Shown here: positions 9,577-19,014 of the stretch, in pieces
Layout of the letters: each line of letters opens with the position of its first letter
Position numbering within the stretch: the first letter of the stretch is position 1
Source: JAHFUA01 sp963733935
GTDB taxonomy: Bacteria > Acidobacteriota > Terriglobia > Terriglobales > Acidobacteriaceae
Assembly (NCBI GenBank): GCA_963733935.1
Contig: CAVTEQ010000017.1
Coordinates: forward strand, 62,001-126,000
Direction of reading: 5' to 3'
Length of the DNA stretch: 64,000 nt
Notes under the pieces: generated by a model
The model's database searches: none
Told to the model about the DNA's origin: nothing
The model's input: the letters and a program-made list of their open reading frames with translations, nothing else
Position numbers and translations under genes: made by a program

Positions 9577-11472
9577 ATGTTCGCATCGTCCAAACTGCGT
9601 AACGAATTGATTCTGTTGATCCACATCGTCCTAGTATTCGTTGCCGCAATAACCGCTTGGATTCTGAGGTTCGAGTTCCGCTTTCCCCGCTATGAGGTCC
9701 TGCTAGCTGCTGTCCCAATCTTAGTTCTGTACCGGCTGGCAGCCATGGCGAGATTCGAATTGCTGCACGGCTACTGGAGATACACGAGCCTTCATGACGC
9801 CACTGAAATGTCGAAGGCGCTTATCGTGAGCTCGGTCGCTTTCTTTGTGTCCATCCGCTATATTTTCGGGATCAAAGCATTTCCACTCACGGTTTATTTT
9901 CTGGAGCTGCTGGTTGCCGATTTCGTGTTGTTAGGCGTGCGAGTCGCCTATCGCGCTGCAATACAGAAGAGGCTGGTGGATCCAGGTCCCGATCGCCGGC
10001 AGTCGCAAAGGTTCTTCATTGTCGGCGCGGGGTTCGCAGCTCAATTGCTGATCCGCGAGCTGAAGCAGGCGGGGCCGGCCTGGACCGTGGTCGGCTGCGT
10101 GGATGACGATAGAACCAAAATCGGCTGCAAAATTCACGGCATTCCGGTTCTCGGGACGATTGACCGGCTCGCCGAACTCAGCATCAAGCATCGGACCTTC
10201 GAAGTTCTCATAGCGATTCCCTCGGCATCCGCTGCCCAAATGCAGCGCATCGTGCAGATCTGCTACGCGGCCGACCTGAAATATCGAACCGTGCCCAGCT
10301 TGCGCGAACTGGTGGAAGGGCAGTTCAGCTTGCAGCAGTTGCGGGAGGTAAAACTGGAAGACCTGTTGGGACGCGAGCCGGTCCGCCTGGATCTTGAGCC
10401 CGTGCATCGAATGATTCAGGATACTGCGGTACTGGTGACGGGCGCCGCCGGGTCGATCGGCTCCGAACTGGCCTGCCAGGTTTTGCGATATCGCCCGGCC
10501 GTGCTGGTATGTCTCGACCAGGATGAGTCCGGTCTTTTCGAGCTGCAGCAGCGGCTGGCGGGAGTGGACACTGATTCCCGCATTGAGTTGTGTGTCGCGG
10601 ATGTCAATGATACCGACCGTGTGGAATCCATTCTCTCGCGATTCGGCGTCAACACCGTATTCCATGCCGCGGCGTACAAACATGTGCCCTTGATGGAAAG
10701 CAACGTCTCCGAAGCGCTTCGCAATAACGTATTCGGACTGCTCTCCATGGTCGATGCGGCCGAGAAATGCCATTGCAGCAGTTTCGTGATGATCTCCAGC
10801 GACAAGGCGGTCAACCCCACCAGTTTCATGGGATGCACGAAGCGTTTGGGTGAGCTGATCCTGGCCGCCCGGCCTGGTTCAAGGATGCGCTGCGTCACCG
10901 TGAGATTCGGAAATGTGCTGGGATCGCAAGGCAGCGTGGTGCCCTTATTTCAGGAACAGATCCGAACCACGCGCCGCATCACGGTCACCCATCCCAACAT
11001 TACACGCTATTTCATGACCATTCCGGAGGCGGTAGCCCTCGTGCTCCAGGCGTTTGCGGTGGGAAGACATCAAGACCTGCTCGTCCTGGATATGGGGCAC
11101 CCGGTTTCGATCGTTGACCTGGCGCGCACGCTGATCAAGCTTTCCGGCATTCCGGAAAAGGAAGTGGAAATCGCATTTACCGGACTGCGGCCCGGCGAGA
11201 AGCTCCACGAGGAATTGTTCTACGACAACGAAGAACAGCATGCCACCAGCGTGGGCGGCATTCTGCAGGCCAAGAGTACGGCCGTTCCCTGGGACACTCT
11301 GACCTGGCACTTAAACGCCCTGCACACGTTGATCGGCAAACAGGCGCACGATGGAATACGCGCACGGGTGAGGCAGGTGATTCCGGAATACGTCTATTCC
11401 AGTCCGAGTGCTGCCGATACGGCATCGGACGATATGCCGTTGTTGCCGGTACCCACGGCAGCCGGGGATTGA
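9577..11472 (+). CDS. Membrane UDP-N-acetylhexosamine 4,6-dehydratase (PglF/WbpM/CapD family)
   Basis: A 631-aa inner-membrane enzyme. Four hydrophobic segments in the first 130 residues anchor it. A nucleotide-binding domain with FIVGAGFAAQLLIRELK (about 147-163) comes next, then a short-chain dehydrogenase domain with VTGAAGSIGSELACQVLR (about 288-305), DVND, HAAAYKHVPLMESN and SSDKAVNPTSFMGCTKRLGE. The last carries the Met-x3-Lys active site that replaces Tyr-x3-Lys in inverting and PglF-type dehydratases. The reaction expected is UDP-GlcNAc to the 4-keto-6-deoxy sugar, feeding the PglE-like aminotransferase. An 86-base gap separates it from that gene, and a strong terminator follows 40 bases after the stop, so this is probably the last gene of the operon. 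Confidence 0.9.
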   Translation: MFASSKLRNELILLIHIVLVFVAAITAWILRFEFRFPRYEVLLAAVPILVLYRLAAMARFELLHGYWRYTSLHDATEMSKALIVSSVAFFVSIRYIFGIKAFPLTVYFLELLVADFVLLGVRVAYRAAIQKRLVDPGPDRRQSQRFFIVGAGFAAQLLIRELKQAGPAWTVVGCVDDDRTKIGCKIHGIPVLGTIDRLAELSIKHRTFEVLIAIPSASAAQMQRIVQICYAADLKYRTVPSLRELVEGQFSLQQLREVKLEDLLGREPVRLDLEPVHRMIQDTAVLVTGAAGSIGSELACQVLRYRPAVLVCLDQDESGLFELQQRLAGVDTDSRIELCVADVNDTDRVESILSRFGVNTVFHAAAYKHVPLMESNVSEALRNNVFGLLSMVDAAEKCHCSSFVMISSDKAVNPTSFMGCTKRLGELILAARPGSRMRCVTVRFGNVLGSQGSVVPLFQEQIRTTRRITVTHPNITRYFMTIPEAVALVLQAFAVGRHQDLLVLDMGHPVSIVDLARTLIKLSGIPEKEVEIAFTGLRPGEKLHEELFYDNEEQHATSVGGILQAKSTAVPWDTLTWHLNALHTLIGKQAHDGIRARVRQVIPEYVYSSPSAADTASDDMPLLPVPTAAGD

Positions 11473-11512
11473 TCGCAAGCAACGAAGACACATACTAGGT
11501 CGGCAGTCATAG

Positions 11513-11544
11513 GGGTCGGAGCGATTGCTCCGGCCCTTTTTTTT
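11513..11544 (+). terminator. Rho-independent terminator after the polysaccharide operon
   Basis: A 10-bp stem (GGGTCGGAGC at 11513-11522 against GCTCCGGCCC at 11527-11536, one G-T pair) with a GATT loop, followed by eight T residues. It sits 40 bases after the PglF-like gene and points the same way. A very similar stem (GGGCCGGGGC/GCTCCGGCCC) ends the next gene at 18137. Confidence 0.9.
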
Positions 11545-11954
11545 GCCTCTGCGGCAATCGTTTCCGTCTAACTCCTCGGAGTGATCGCAGCGTGTCTGCT
11601 GGCCGATTGCACCAGACATGCAACAAGTTGCAAGGGCATCTCGCGATAATCGAAAGAATTTCTTGCCGCAGACTACTTAACTCGTTGAGATTCAAAAGCC
11701 CGGTGTCCCAAGTCGCGCTGGCATTTGAGTTGCGATGATGTTGATCGTATCACCCAGGTATCTGGATTGAGGGCCTAACGCTCGCAGTCTGGCTTCGGGT
11801 CCCGGGCTCCACGGCCGAACCATAGGGTTTTCGCTGTCTCCCCATTTGCCGTAAGGAACAGGGCACGAGGAGAATCGCCGACTAAGAGTTAGCTCGTTGG
11901 TAGCCGGCTGAAACTGTTCCTGGGGCTACACCATATCAGCCAAGGAGTTGACTG
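11545..11954. other. Intergenic region before the giant secreted protein
   Basis: About 400 bases with no convincing gene. The right end holds a good ribosome site, AAGGAG at 11942-11947, seven bases before the GTG at 11955. The rest presumably carries the promoter of the secreted-protein gene; no clear -35/-10 pair stands out. Confidence 0.5.
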
Positions 11955-14900
11955 GTGCTGCCCAACGATCACTTTCGCTTTGCCCTGCGCCTCGCGAGCG
12001 CGCTACTAATCGCTGCCATCGGTTCTGGTTCTTTTTCCCGACCGCTGCACATGCTTCGTGCACGTCGCCTGCGAATTCGATTGAGGCGGAGAACTGTCTG
12101 CCCGGAACGCCTCAGGCGCAATGGGACATCAGCGGGGCCGGCGATCCCAGCATCCAGGGTTTTGCCACCGATATCAGCGTCAACGCCGGTGGGACTGTCT
12201 CGTTCAAGATCAACACCACCGCTACGCAGTACCACCTCGATATCTATCGCATGGGGTACTACCAGGGGAATGGTGCGCGGCTGATCGTCGGCAAGGCGTT
12301 GAATAACGCAATCGCGCCTTCGGTGACGCTGCCGCAGACGCAGCCGGCGTGTGTCACGGACACGGCTACCAATCTCGTCGATTGCGGCAACTGGGCGGTG
12401 TCGGCATCATGGGCAGTGCCGTCGACCGCTGTCTCGGGCATCTACTTTGCGCAACTGGTGCGCGACGATACCGTCGGCACCAGCCATATTGTTTTTGTCG
12501 TTCGCAACGATTCCAGCACTTCTCCCATTTTGTTCCAAACCTCGGACGAAACCTGGCAGGCTTACAACGATTACGGCGGTCACAGCCTGTACGGTCCGAC
12601 GGGTGTCTTCAACAACAGCCAGCGAGCCTACAAGGTCAGTTACAACCGTCCTTTTCATACCAGAAGCTTTGACCCGGCATCGTGGGTGTTTTACGCGGAA
12701 TATCCGATGGTCCGCTGGCTGGAGGCCAACGGATATAACGTCACCTATTTCACCAGTTTGGACGCAGCCCGCAGCGGGAGCGTGATTCTCAACCACAAGC
12801 TGTACATGACCGCGGGGCACGACGAGTACTGGTCAGGACCCAAGCGGACAAGCATCGAAGCGGCGCGCAGCGCAGGCGTGCACCTGGGCTTCTTCACCGG
12901 GACCGGCGCGTTCTGGAAGACGCGGTGGGAAAACAGCATCGATGGCAGCAACACGGCGTATCGCACCCTGGTCTCCTACAAGGAGACGCTCGGCGAAACC
13001 AAGATCGATCCTCTCGACCCGCCGACGTGGACGGGTACCTGGCGCGATCCCACCTTCAGCCCGCCGGCCGATGGCGGCAAGCCAGAGAACGCGCTCACCG
13101 GAACTTTATTCGCGGTGAATGGTTGCGGAGCGGACAACACCGATCTGTCGATCCAAGTTCCAGCGGCTGACGGCAAGATGCGCTTCTGGCGCAATACCAC
13201 CATTGCAGGTCAGACCACCGGTCAAGTCTTCACGCTTCCTGCTGGAACGCTCGGCTACGCGTGGGACATCGATGCGGACAACGGATTTCGTCCCGCCGGC
13301 CTGTTCCGATTGTCGACGGGCACCTACAGTCTCACCACCGACTATCTCATCGATTACGGCGAAACCTATGCCGCGGGAACGGCGACGCACCATTCCACTT
13401 TGTACAAAGCCTCCAGCAAATCTTTAGTATTCGGCGCCGGAACGGTGCAGTGGTCTTGGGGACTCGACAACCATCACGATACCTACTGCGGAAGCGGGCC
13501 GTATGTCACCGACCCGAACATGCAACAGGCGACGGTGAACCTGCTCGCCGACATGGGCATCCAGCCCGCCACGCTGCAAGCCGGGCTGCTGACGGCATCA
13601 GCTTCCGCCGATACCACTCCGCCCTCGTCCACTATTACTTCGCCTGCTTCGGGAGCCAAGGTTGAGCCAGGAGCGACCGTCACAATTCAGGGTACGGCGG
13701 CTGATACGGGCGGCGGTGTTGTGGGTGGGGTGGAAGTTTCTACGGATGGCGGCACGACCTGGCATCCTGCCACTGGCCGCGAGAGTTGGAGCTACGCGTG
13801 GACAGTCACCGGCACGGGTTCAATTACGCTGCGCAGCCGTGCGGTAGACGACAGCGGCAATCTCGAGACTCCCGCGGCGGGAGTGACCGTCAACATCTCC
13901 GCGCCGTCGTGCCCCTGCACCATCTGGCCGAGCACCACAACTCCAGGCACTCTCGACTCCGCCGATCCTAACCCGTACGAGTTGGGAGTCAAGTTCACGG
14001 CCGATTTCGACGGCACCATCACCGGCATTCGCTTCTATAAGAGCGCTGCTAACATCGGCACGCACGTAGGAAACCTGTGGTCGGCTGCTGGCAGCCTGCT
14101 GGGTTCGGGCACGTTCACAACTGAGAGCTGCCTCCGGCTGGCAGGAGATGGACTTCACCACCCCGGTCGCGATCACCGCCAACACCGTGTACGTGGCCAG
14201 CTATCACACGACGGTTGGGCACTATGCCGCGGACGCGAATACTTTCACCACCGCCGGCGTGGACAATCCGCCGTTGCATGCGGTGCAGAACACAGCTTCC
14301 ACCCCGAACGGGGTGTTCACCTACGACATCACCACGGGATGCAACGTCACCGTGCAGCCCTGCTTCCCGGCGAGCAGCTTCAACAGCGCCAATTACTGGG
14401 TGGACGTCGTATTCCAGAATACGTTTGGCGTTTCCGGCACCATCAGCGGCGGCGGCGGCCCCGGAGCCGTCGTAACGGCCAGCGTGGGCGCAACTAAGGT
14501 TGCGAGCGCCACGGCCAACGCCTCTGGCGCGTATAGCATCGCTGGCCTGGGCGACGGCACCTACACCGTCGCGCCGGCCAATGCGGGCTACACCTTCAGT
14601 CCCGCCAGCCAGAGCGTAACTGTTAGCAACGGCACTGCGACGGCCAACTTCGCCAGCCTGTATTCCATCTCGGGCACCATCAGTGGTACTGGCGGCAACG
14701 GCGCCACCGTGACCCTGAGTGGAGCTGCGAGCGCAACCGCCACGGCCGATGCTACCGGCCACTACATCTTCGCCAACTTGGTCAACGGCGCTTACACCGT
14801 CACACCGACGCATACCGGCTTTACGTTCAGTCCCGCAAATCAGGCCGTTACCATCAACAATGCCAATGGCACGGCTAATTTCTCTACCTTGTTCTCGCTT

Positions 14901-17900
14901 TCGGGCACCATCAGCCCCGCTCCTGCTGGCGTTGGCGCGGTCGTAACGCTGACGGGTCCGACAACTGCGACCGCGACCGCGGACGCCAATGGCAACTACA
15001 GCATCACGGGACTGCCCGTCGGAACTTACACGGTAACGCCCGCTCAGGCCAGGATTCGGCTTCACTCCGGCGAGCCAGACGGTAACCAGCACCGGCAATG
15101 CCGTGACCGGCGTCAACTTCGCGGCTACGGTGGCGGTCACGATTGATGCCAACGTGTCGACGGATTCGGGCACGGCCAAGACCAGCATCGCCAGCCCCTC
15201 GTTCTCCACGACAGCAACCAATGAATTGCTGCTCGCCTTTATCGCAAGCGACGGTAACACCGCCAACCTGACCGTCACCGGGGTCACCGGCGCAAGCCTC
15301 ACCTGGACGTTGGTGCAGAGAACGAACAGCCAACTGGGCACGGCGGAAATCTGGCGAGCCTGGGCGCCCTCGACTCTTAGCAAGGTCACAGTTACGGCGA
15401 CTCTGTCGCAGAGCGTCGCCGCCAGCATTACGGTGGTCAGCTTTATCGGAGCGAACCCCTCGGGCACCAACGGCTCCGGCGCCATTGGCGCGACGGGCAC
15501 GCGGCAATGCCGCTACAGGTGCACCTACGGCAAGTCTGGTCACCACGCAAAATAACTCCTGGGTCTTTGGTGTAGGCAGCGATTACGACAACGCAACGGC
15601 GCGCACCCTGGGTCCCAATCAAACGATGGTCCACCAATACGTGGCGACAGCTGCCGGGAGCACCTTCTGGGTGCAGAGACAAAACAGCTTTACTCCTCTC
15701 AAGGGCACGACGGTTACGATCAACGACACGGCACCGACGGCCGACCGTTACGACCTCAGCATTTGTGAGATCCTTCCCGCTCCCAATCCCTGGGTCCTGT
15801 CGGGCACGATCAGCGGCGGAGGCGCCGGGGCGACGGTGACTCTGAGTGGCACGGCCAGTGCGACCGCGACTGCCGATGCTTCTGGAAATTACAGCTTCAG
15901 CGGACTGAACAACGGAAGCTACACCGTAACGCCCAGCAACACGGGTTTCACATACACGCCTCCTTCTCAGACGGTGACGATCAGCGGCGCCAATCTGCCT
16001 GGCGTCAACTTTACGGGAGTTCAGACGTATAGCATCAGCGGCAGCATCAGCCCGTGCGGCCATGGGTAGCGGAGCTACCGTCACATTGAGCGGCGCAGCC
16101 AGCGCCACCACCACCGCCGATGCATCCGGCAACTACACCTTCACCGGCCTGTTAAACGGCGCCTACACGGTTACACCCAGCAAGACCGGGATGACCTACA
16201 CTCCCGCCAGCCAGCCGGCTACCGTCAACAATGCCAATGTTACCGGGCTCAACTTCAGCACGGTCACCTACAGCATTTCCGGGACGATCAGCGGCGCGGG
16301 CGGCAACGCGCGCTACCGTGAACCTCACGGGAACCTCCACCGCGACCGTTACGGCGGATGCTTCCGGCAACTACACCTTTACCGGCCTGCTGAACGGCCC
16401 CTACACGGTGACCCCGAGCAAAACTGGATTCGCCTTCACTCCAGCGAGCCAGAACGTCACGGTGAGCAGCGCCAACCTGACTGCCGTGAACTTCAGCACG
16501 GTCACCTACACCATTTCCGGGACGATCAGCGGTGCAGGCGGCAACGGCGCCACCGTCAACCTGACCGGGGCTGCCACGGCGACGACCACAGCCGATGCTT
16601 CCGGCAACTACACCTTCAGCGGTCTGCTAAACGGCGCCTACACGGTCACCCCGAGCCAGACCGGGTTCACCTTCACTCCGGCGAGCCAGGCGGCCACCGT
16701 GAGCAACGCCAACGTGACCGCCCTCAACTTCAGCACGGTCACCTACACCATTTCCGGCACGATCAGCGGACCGGGCGGCAGCGGCGCTACCGTAAACCTG
16801 ACCGGTGCGGCGACCGCGACCGTCACCGCCGACGCCTCCGGCAATTACACCTTCACCGGCCTGAACAACGGCGCCTACACGGTTACACCCAGCAAGACCG
16901 GGATCACCTACACTCCGGCAAGCCAGCCGGCGACCGTCAGCAATGCCAACGTCACCGCGCTCAACTTCAGCACCGTGACCTACAGCATCTCCGGCACCAT
17001 CAGCGGCACGGGCGGCAACGCCGCGACCGTGAAGCTCACGGGCGCCGCCACTGCGACCGTCACCGCCGACGCCTCCGGCAACTTCACCTTCAGCGGCCTG
17101 GTGAACGGCGCCTACACGGTCACGCCCAGCAACGGCGCGTTCACCTTCACTCCGCCGAACCAGGCCGTGACCGTCAGCTCCGCGAACGTCACAGGCGTGG
17201 CCTTCGCCTCCGTGGCGCCGACCACGTTCTCTATCTCCGGCACCATCAGCGGCAGCGGCGGCAACGCGGCCACGGTAACGCTAAGCGGGACCGCGAGCGC
17301 AACCACCACGGCCGACGCTTCCGGCAATTTCACCTTCAGCAATCTGAACAACGGGTCGTATACCGTCACGCCGAGCAAGACCGGCTACATCTTCACCCCG
17401 GCAAATAAGGCGGTGACGGTGAGCGGCGCCAACGTGACCGCCGTGAACTTCACCTCGACGGCACAGTTGGCGATCGACAAGACGGCTTCGACGGACCGCA
17501 GCACGAGCAGCACCAGTCTGGTTTCGCCCGCGTTTACGACTACCAGCACCAACGAGTTGCTGCTGGCGTTCGTTTCCAGCGATGCCACCGGCGCCGGGAT
17601 CACCGTGTCCAACATGACCGGCGGCAGCCTGACCTGGACGATGGTGAAGCGCACCAACACGCAACTGGGCACGTCCGAGATCTGGCGCGCCTTCGCCCCG
17701 GCGATCCTGACCAACGCCACGGTGACCGCGACCTTGTCGCAGAGTGTCTCCGCCTCGATCACGGTGGTCACGTTCAAGGGCGCTGACACCACCGGAACCG
17801 GCGGGTCGGGCGCGATCGGCGCGACCGGCACCGGCAACTCCGCCAAGGGCGCGCCCACAGCATCGCTGACCACCACCCGCAACAATTCCTGGGTGATCGG

Positions 17901-18114
17901 CGTGGGCAACGATTACGACACTGCAACCAGCCGCACGGTGCCAACTGGCCAGACCTCGGTCCATCAGTACCTGGCTACCACCGGCGATACGTTCTGGGTG
18001 CAGCGCCAGACCAGCACCACGCCGACTGCGGGCACGGTGGTCACGATCAACGACACTGCCCCGACCGGCGATCGCTTCAACCTGAGCCTTTGCGAGGTGC
18101 TGCCGGCGCAATAG
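11955..18114 (+). CDS. Giant secreted protein: DMFase-beta-like head, Ig and DUF4082-like domains, about ten 79-aa repeats; six frameshifts
   Basis: The GTG at 11955 follows AAGGAG and opens a signal peptide (LASALLIAAIG, cleavage after AHA once a slip in the T-run at 12031-12036 is allowed). Residues about 40-540 match the C-terminal domain of N,N-dimethylformamidase beta-like proteins (for example AGHDEYWSGPKR). Next come an Ig-like domain (PSSTITSPASGAKVEPG) and a DUF4082-like domain (YELGVKFTADFDGTITGIR). Then follow carboxypeptidase-regulatory-like repeats starting SGTISG and ending in an NFSTV-type strand, interrupted and closed by two copies of a roughly 215-aa domain. Frames change near 12033, 14127, 15045, 15505, 16055 and 16312. 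All segments keep the repeat pattern, so consensus error is likelier than decay. The protein would be about 2,050 aa, exported, and probably displayed at the surface. Its enzyme activity, if any, is unknown. Confidence 0.75.
14428..15126 (+). repeat. Three tandem repeats of about 237 bp (first block)
   Basis: Copies start near 14428, 14665 and 14902. Each encodes a beta-sandwich unit: SGTISG at the start, then a TATADA-type turn, a GxYTVTP strand and a FSPASQ segment. The copies have diverged more at the DNA level than those of the second block, so they are older. Confidence 0.85.
15127..15775 (+). repeat. Duplicated roughly 215-aa domain, copy 1
   Basis: Encodes a domain beginning TIDANVSTDSGTAKTSIASP and containing TNELLLAFIASDG, GASLTWTLVQRTN and NNSWVFGVGSDYDN. 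The same domain recurs at 17462-18111. It resembles a lectin-like or jelly-roll module, but I cannot name it. One frame slip lies near 15505, in a GC-rich stretch. Confidence 0.75.
15790..17461 (+). repeat. Seven tandem repeats of about 237-243 bp (second block)
   Basis: Copies start near 15794, 16027, 16270, 16509, 16746, 16983 and 17229. Consensus units encode SGTISG, then GATVNLTGAAT, TVTADASGNYTF, NGAYTVTPSKTG and a TPASQ-xATVSNANVT segment, 79-81 aa each. Adjacent copies are very similar in DNA. That favours slippage, recombination and collapse during assembly; two of the six frame slips fall here. Confidence 0.9.
17462..18111 (+). repeat. Duplicated roughly 215-aa domain, copy 2 (C-terminal)
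   Basis: Begins LAIDKTASTDRSTSSTSLVS and shares TNELLLAFVSSDA, GGSLTWTMVKRTN, GTSEIWRAFAP and INDTAPTGDRFNLSLCEVLP with copy 1. It is intact and ends at the stop codon, so it forms the C-terminus of the secreted protein. No LPXTG or PEP-CTERM anchor follows. Confidence 0.75.
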
Positions 18115-18136
18115 GCATCAACGATCCTATGGAGGA

Positions 18137-18165
18137 GGGCCGGGGCAAATGCTCCGGCCCTTCTT
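18137..18165 (+). terminator. Rho-independent terminator after the secreted protein
   Basis: A 10-bp GC stem (GGGCCGGGGC at 18137-18146, GCTCCGGCCC at 18151-18160) with an AAAT loop, followed by TTCTT. It lies 22 bases after the stop codon. Confidence 0.85.
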
Positions 18166-18552
18166 GCTTCACAACCTATTGCGGCGCAGCCCCTTCTCCA
18201 GGGCCATCCTGGGCGTGAGCACAGAGGGATTCGAAACCGAAAATCGAGGCCCGGGTCTGGGCGACCCGTCTCGGTTGCTGCTGCGCCTTATCATTGTCAA
18301 AGATTCTGTCGGCCGACCTGGGCCGGCCCGAGTTGGACGGAGCTCAACGAAAGCTAAGAGAAGCTAAGGTTGTCAAAAGCGCATTAAAGTTCTGGCCCCG
18401 GGGTGACGCGCAGGTCACCTGCATGAGAGCCGGGATACAGCTGCACGAAATGTATAGACATTCACTTGAGAACCTTCCCTTCTTAACTACGCGCTAAAGC
18501 AACCGCATCATGTTGTGGCCAGCCGGTCTGGTCCAAGAGCGGTTAGCTCCAG
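18166..18552. other. Gene-free junction between the secreted-protein gene and the phage island
   Basis: About 390 bases with only short unconvincing frames. It marks the change from plus-strand chromosomal genes to the minus-strand phage island. No tRNA or obvious att repeat was seen. Confidence 0.45.
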
Positions 18553-19014
18553 TCAGTTATCTTTGAGCAGATCATCAAACAAGACCGCGTCTTCGTCGGC
18601 GCTTGTGAGAGGTTGACCGTTCAAAACCTTGGCATAGGTTTTGGCCGCGCTCGGGCGGGTGCGATCCGGAACCTCGGGTTTGCGTTGAACTATCATAGGT
18701 TTAAAATTCTGCGCGTAGTACTCGGTGTCATGCAGTGCAATACCGATATCCATCACCAACAAGTATTCAGCTTTGGGGTCGGAACGCGAGCGCCGCGTCC
18801 GAAAACGGTCGAACACCTCCGAGGCCTTGTCCGACGGCAGCACCTGACGCAGCTCGATGATCAGCCAATCATCGACACGAAGCTCCCCGCGTGCGCGCCT
18901 TTGGCTGTAGCGACCGACAATCGCTTGCGCAATTGCTTCCGGATCGTGCTCGCCGCCACCACCACCACCACTACCGCCACTACCAGTACCAAACAGCCGT
19001 CCCAGAAGACCCAT
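18553..19014 (-). CDS. Hypothetical phage-island protein downstream of terminase
   Basis: A 153-aa protein that I do not recognise. It has a hydrophobic start (MGLLGRLFG), a low-complexity Gly/Ser linker (residues about 10-20), then a compact charged region with VDDWLIIELRQVLP and EYLLVMDIGIALHDTEYY. Its ATG overlaps the terminase stop by one base (TAATG), so it is translationally coupled to that gene. It is the last gene of the minus-strand island. In an intact phage this position would carry portal or head genes, but the length and sequence do not fit a portal protein. It is probably a phage-specific accessory protein. Confidence 0.6.
   Translation of the reverse strand: MGLLGRLFGTGSGGSGGGGGGEHDPEAIAQAIVGRYSQRRARGELRVDDWLIIELRQVLPSDKASEVFDRFRTRRSRSDPKAEYLLVMDIGIALHDTEYYAQNFKPMIVQRKPEVPDRTRPSAAKTYAKVLNGQPLTSADEDAVLFDDLLKDN

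Noticed and set aside
14115..15500. Long minus-strand frame of about 460 codons across the secreted-protein repeats
   Set aside because: It is the mirror of GC-rich Ala/Thr/Gly repeats; its product is Val/Ala/Arg repeats with no domain, and the plus strand has signal peptide, domains and repeats.
16062..17408. Alternative plus-strand frame of 448 codons over the repeat block
   Set aside because: Only its first 80 or so residues carry the real repeat pattern; after about 16312 it reads out of frame into His/Arg/Gln-rich nonsense while the correct frame continues in 16231-18114.
15790..17461. CRISPR-like regular repeats
   Set aside because: Units are about 237-243 bp, coding and contiguous, with no short repeats and unique spacers, and no cas genes are present.
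18200..18300. Possible tRNA or att site near the start of the phage island
   Set aside because: A GATTCGAAACC-like stretch recalls a T-loop, but no cloverleaf with acceptor or anticodon stems can be drawn around it.
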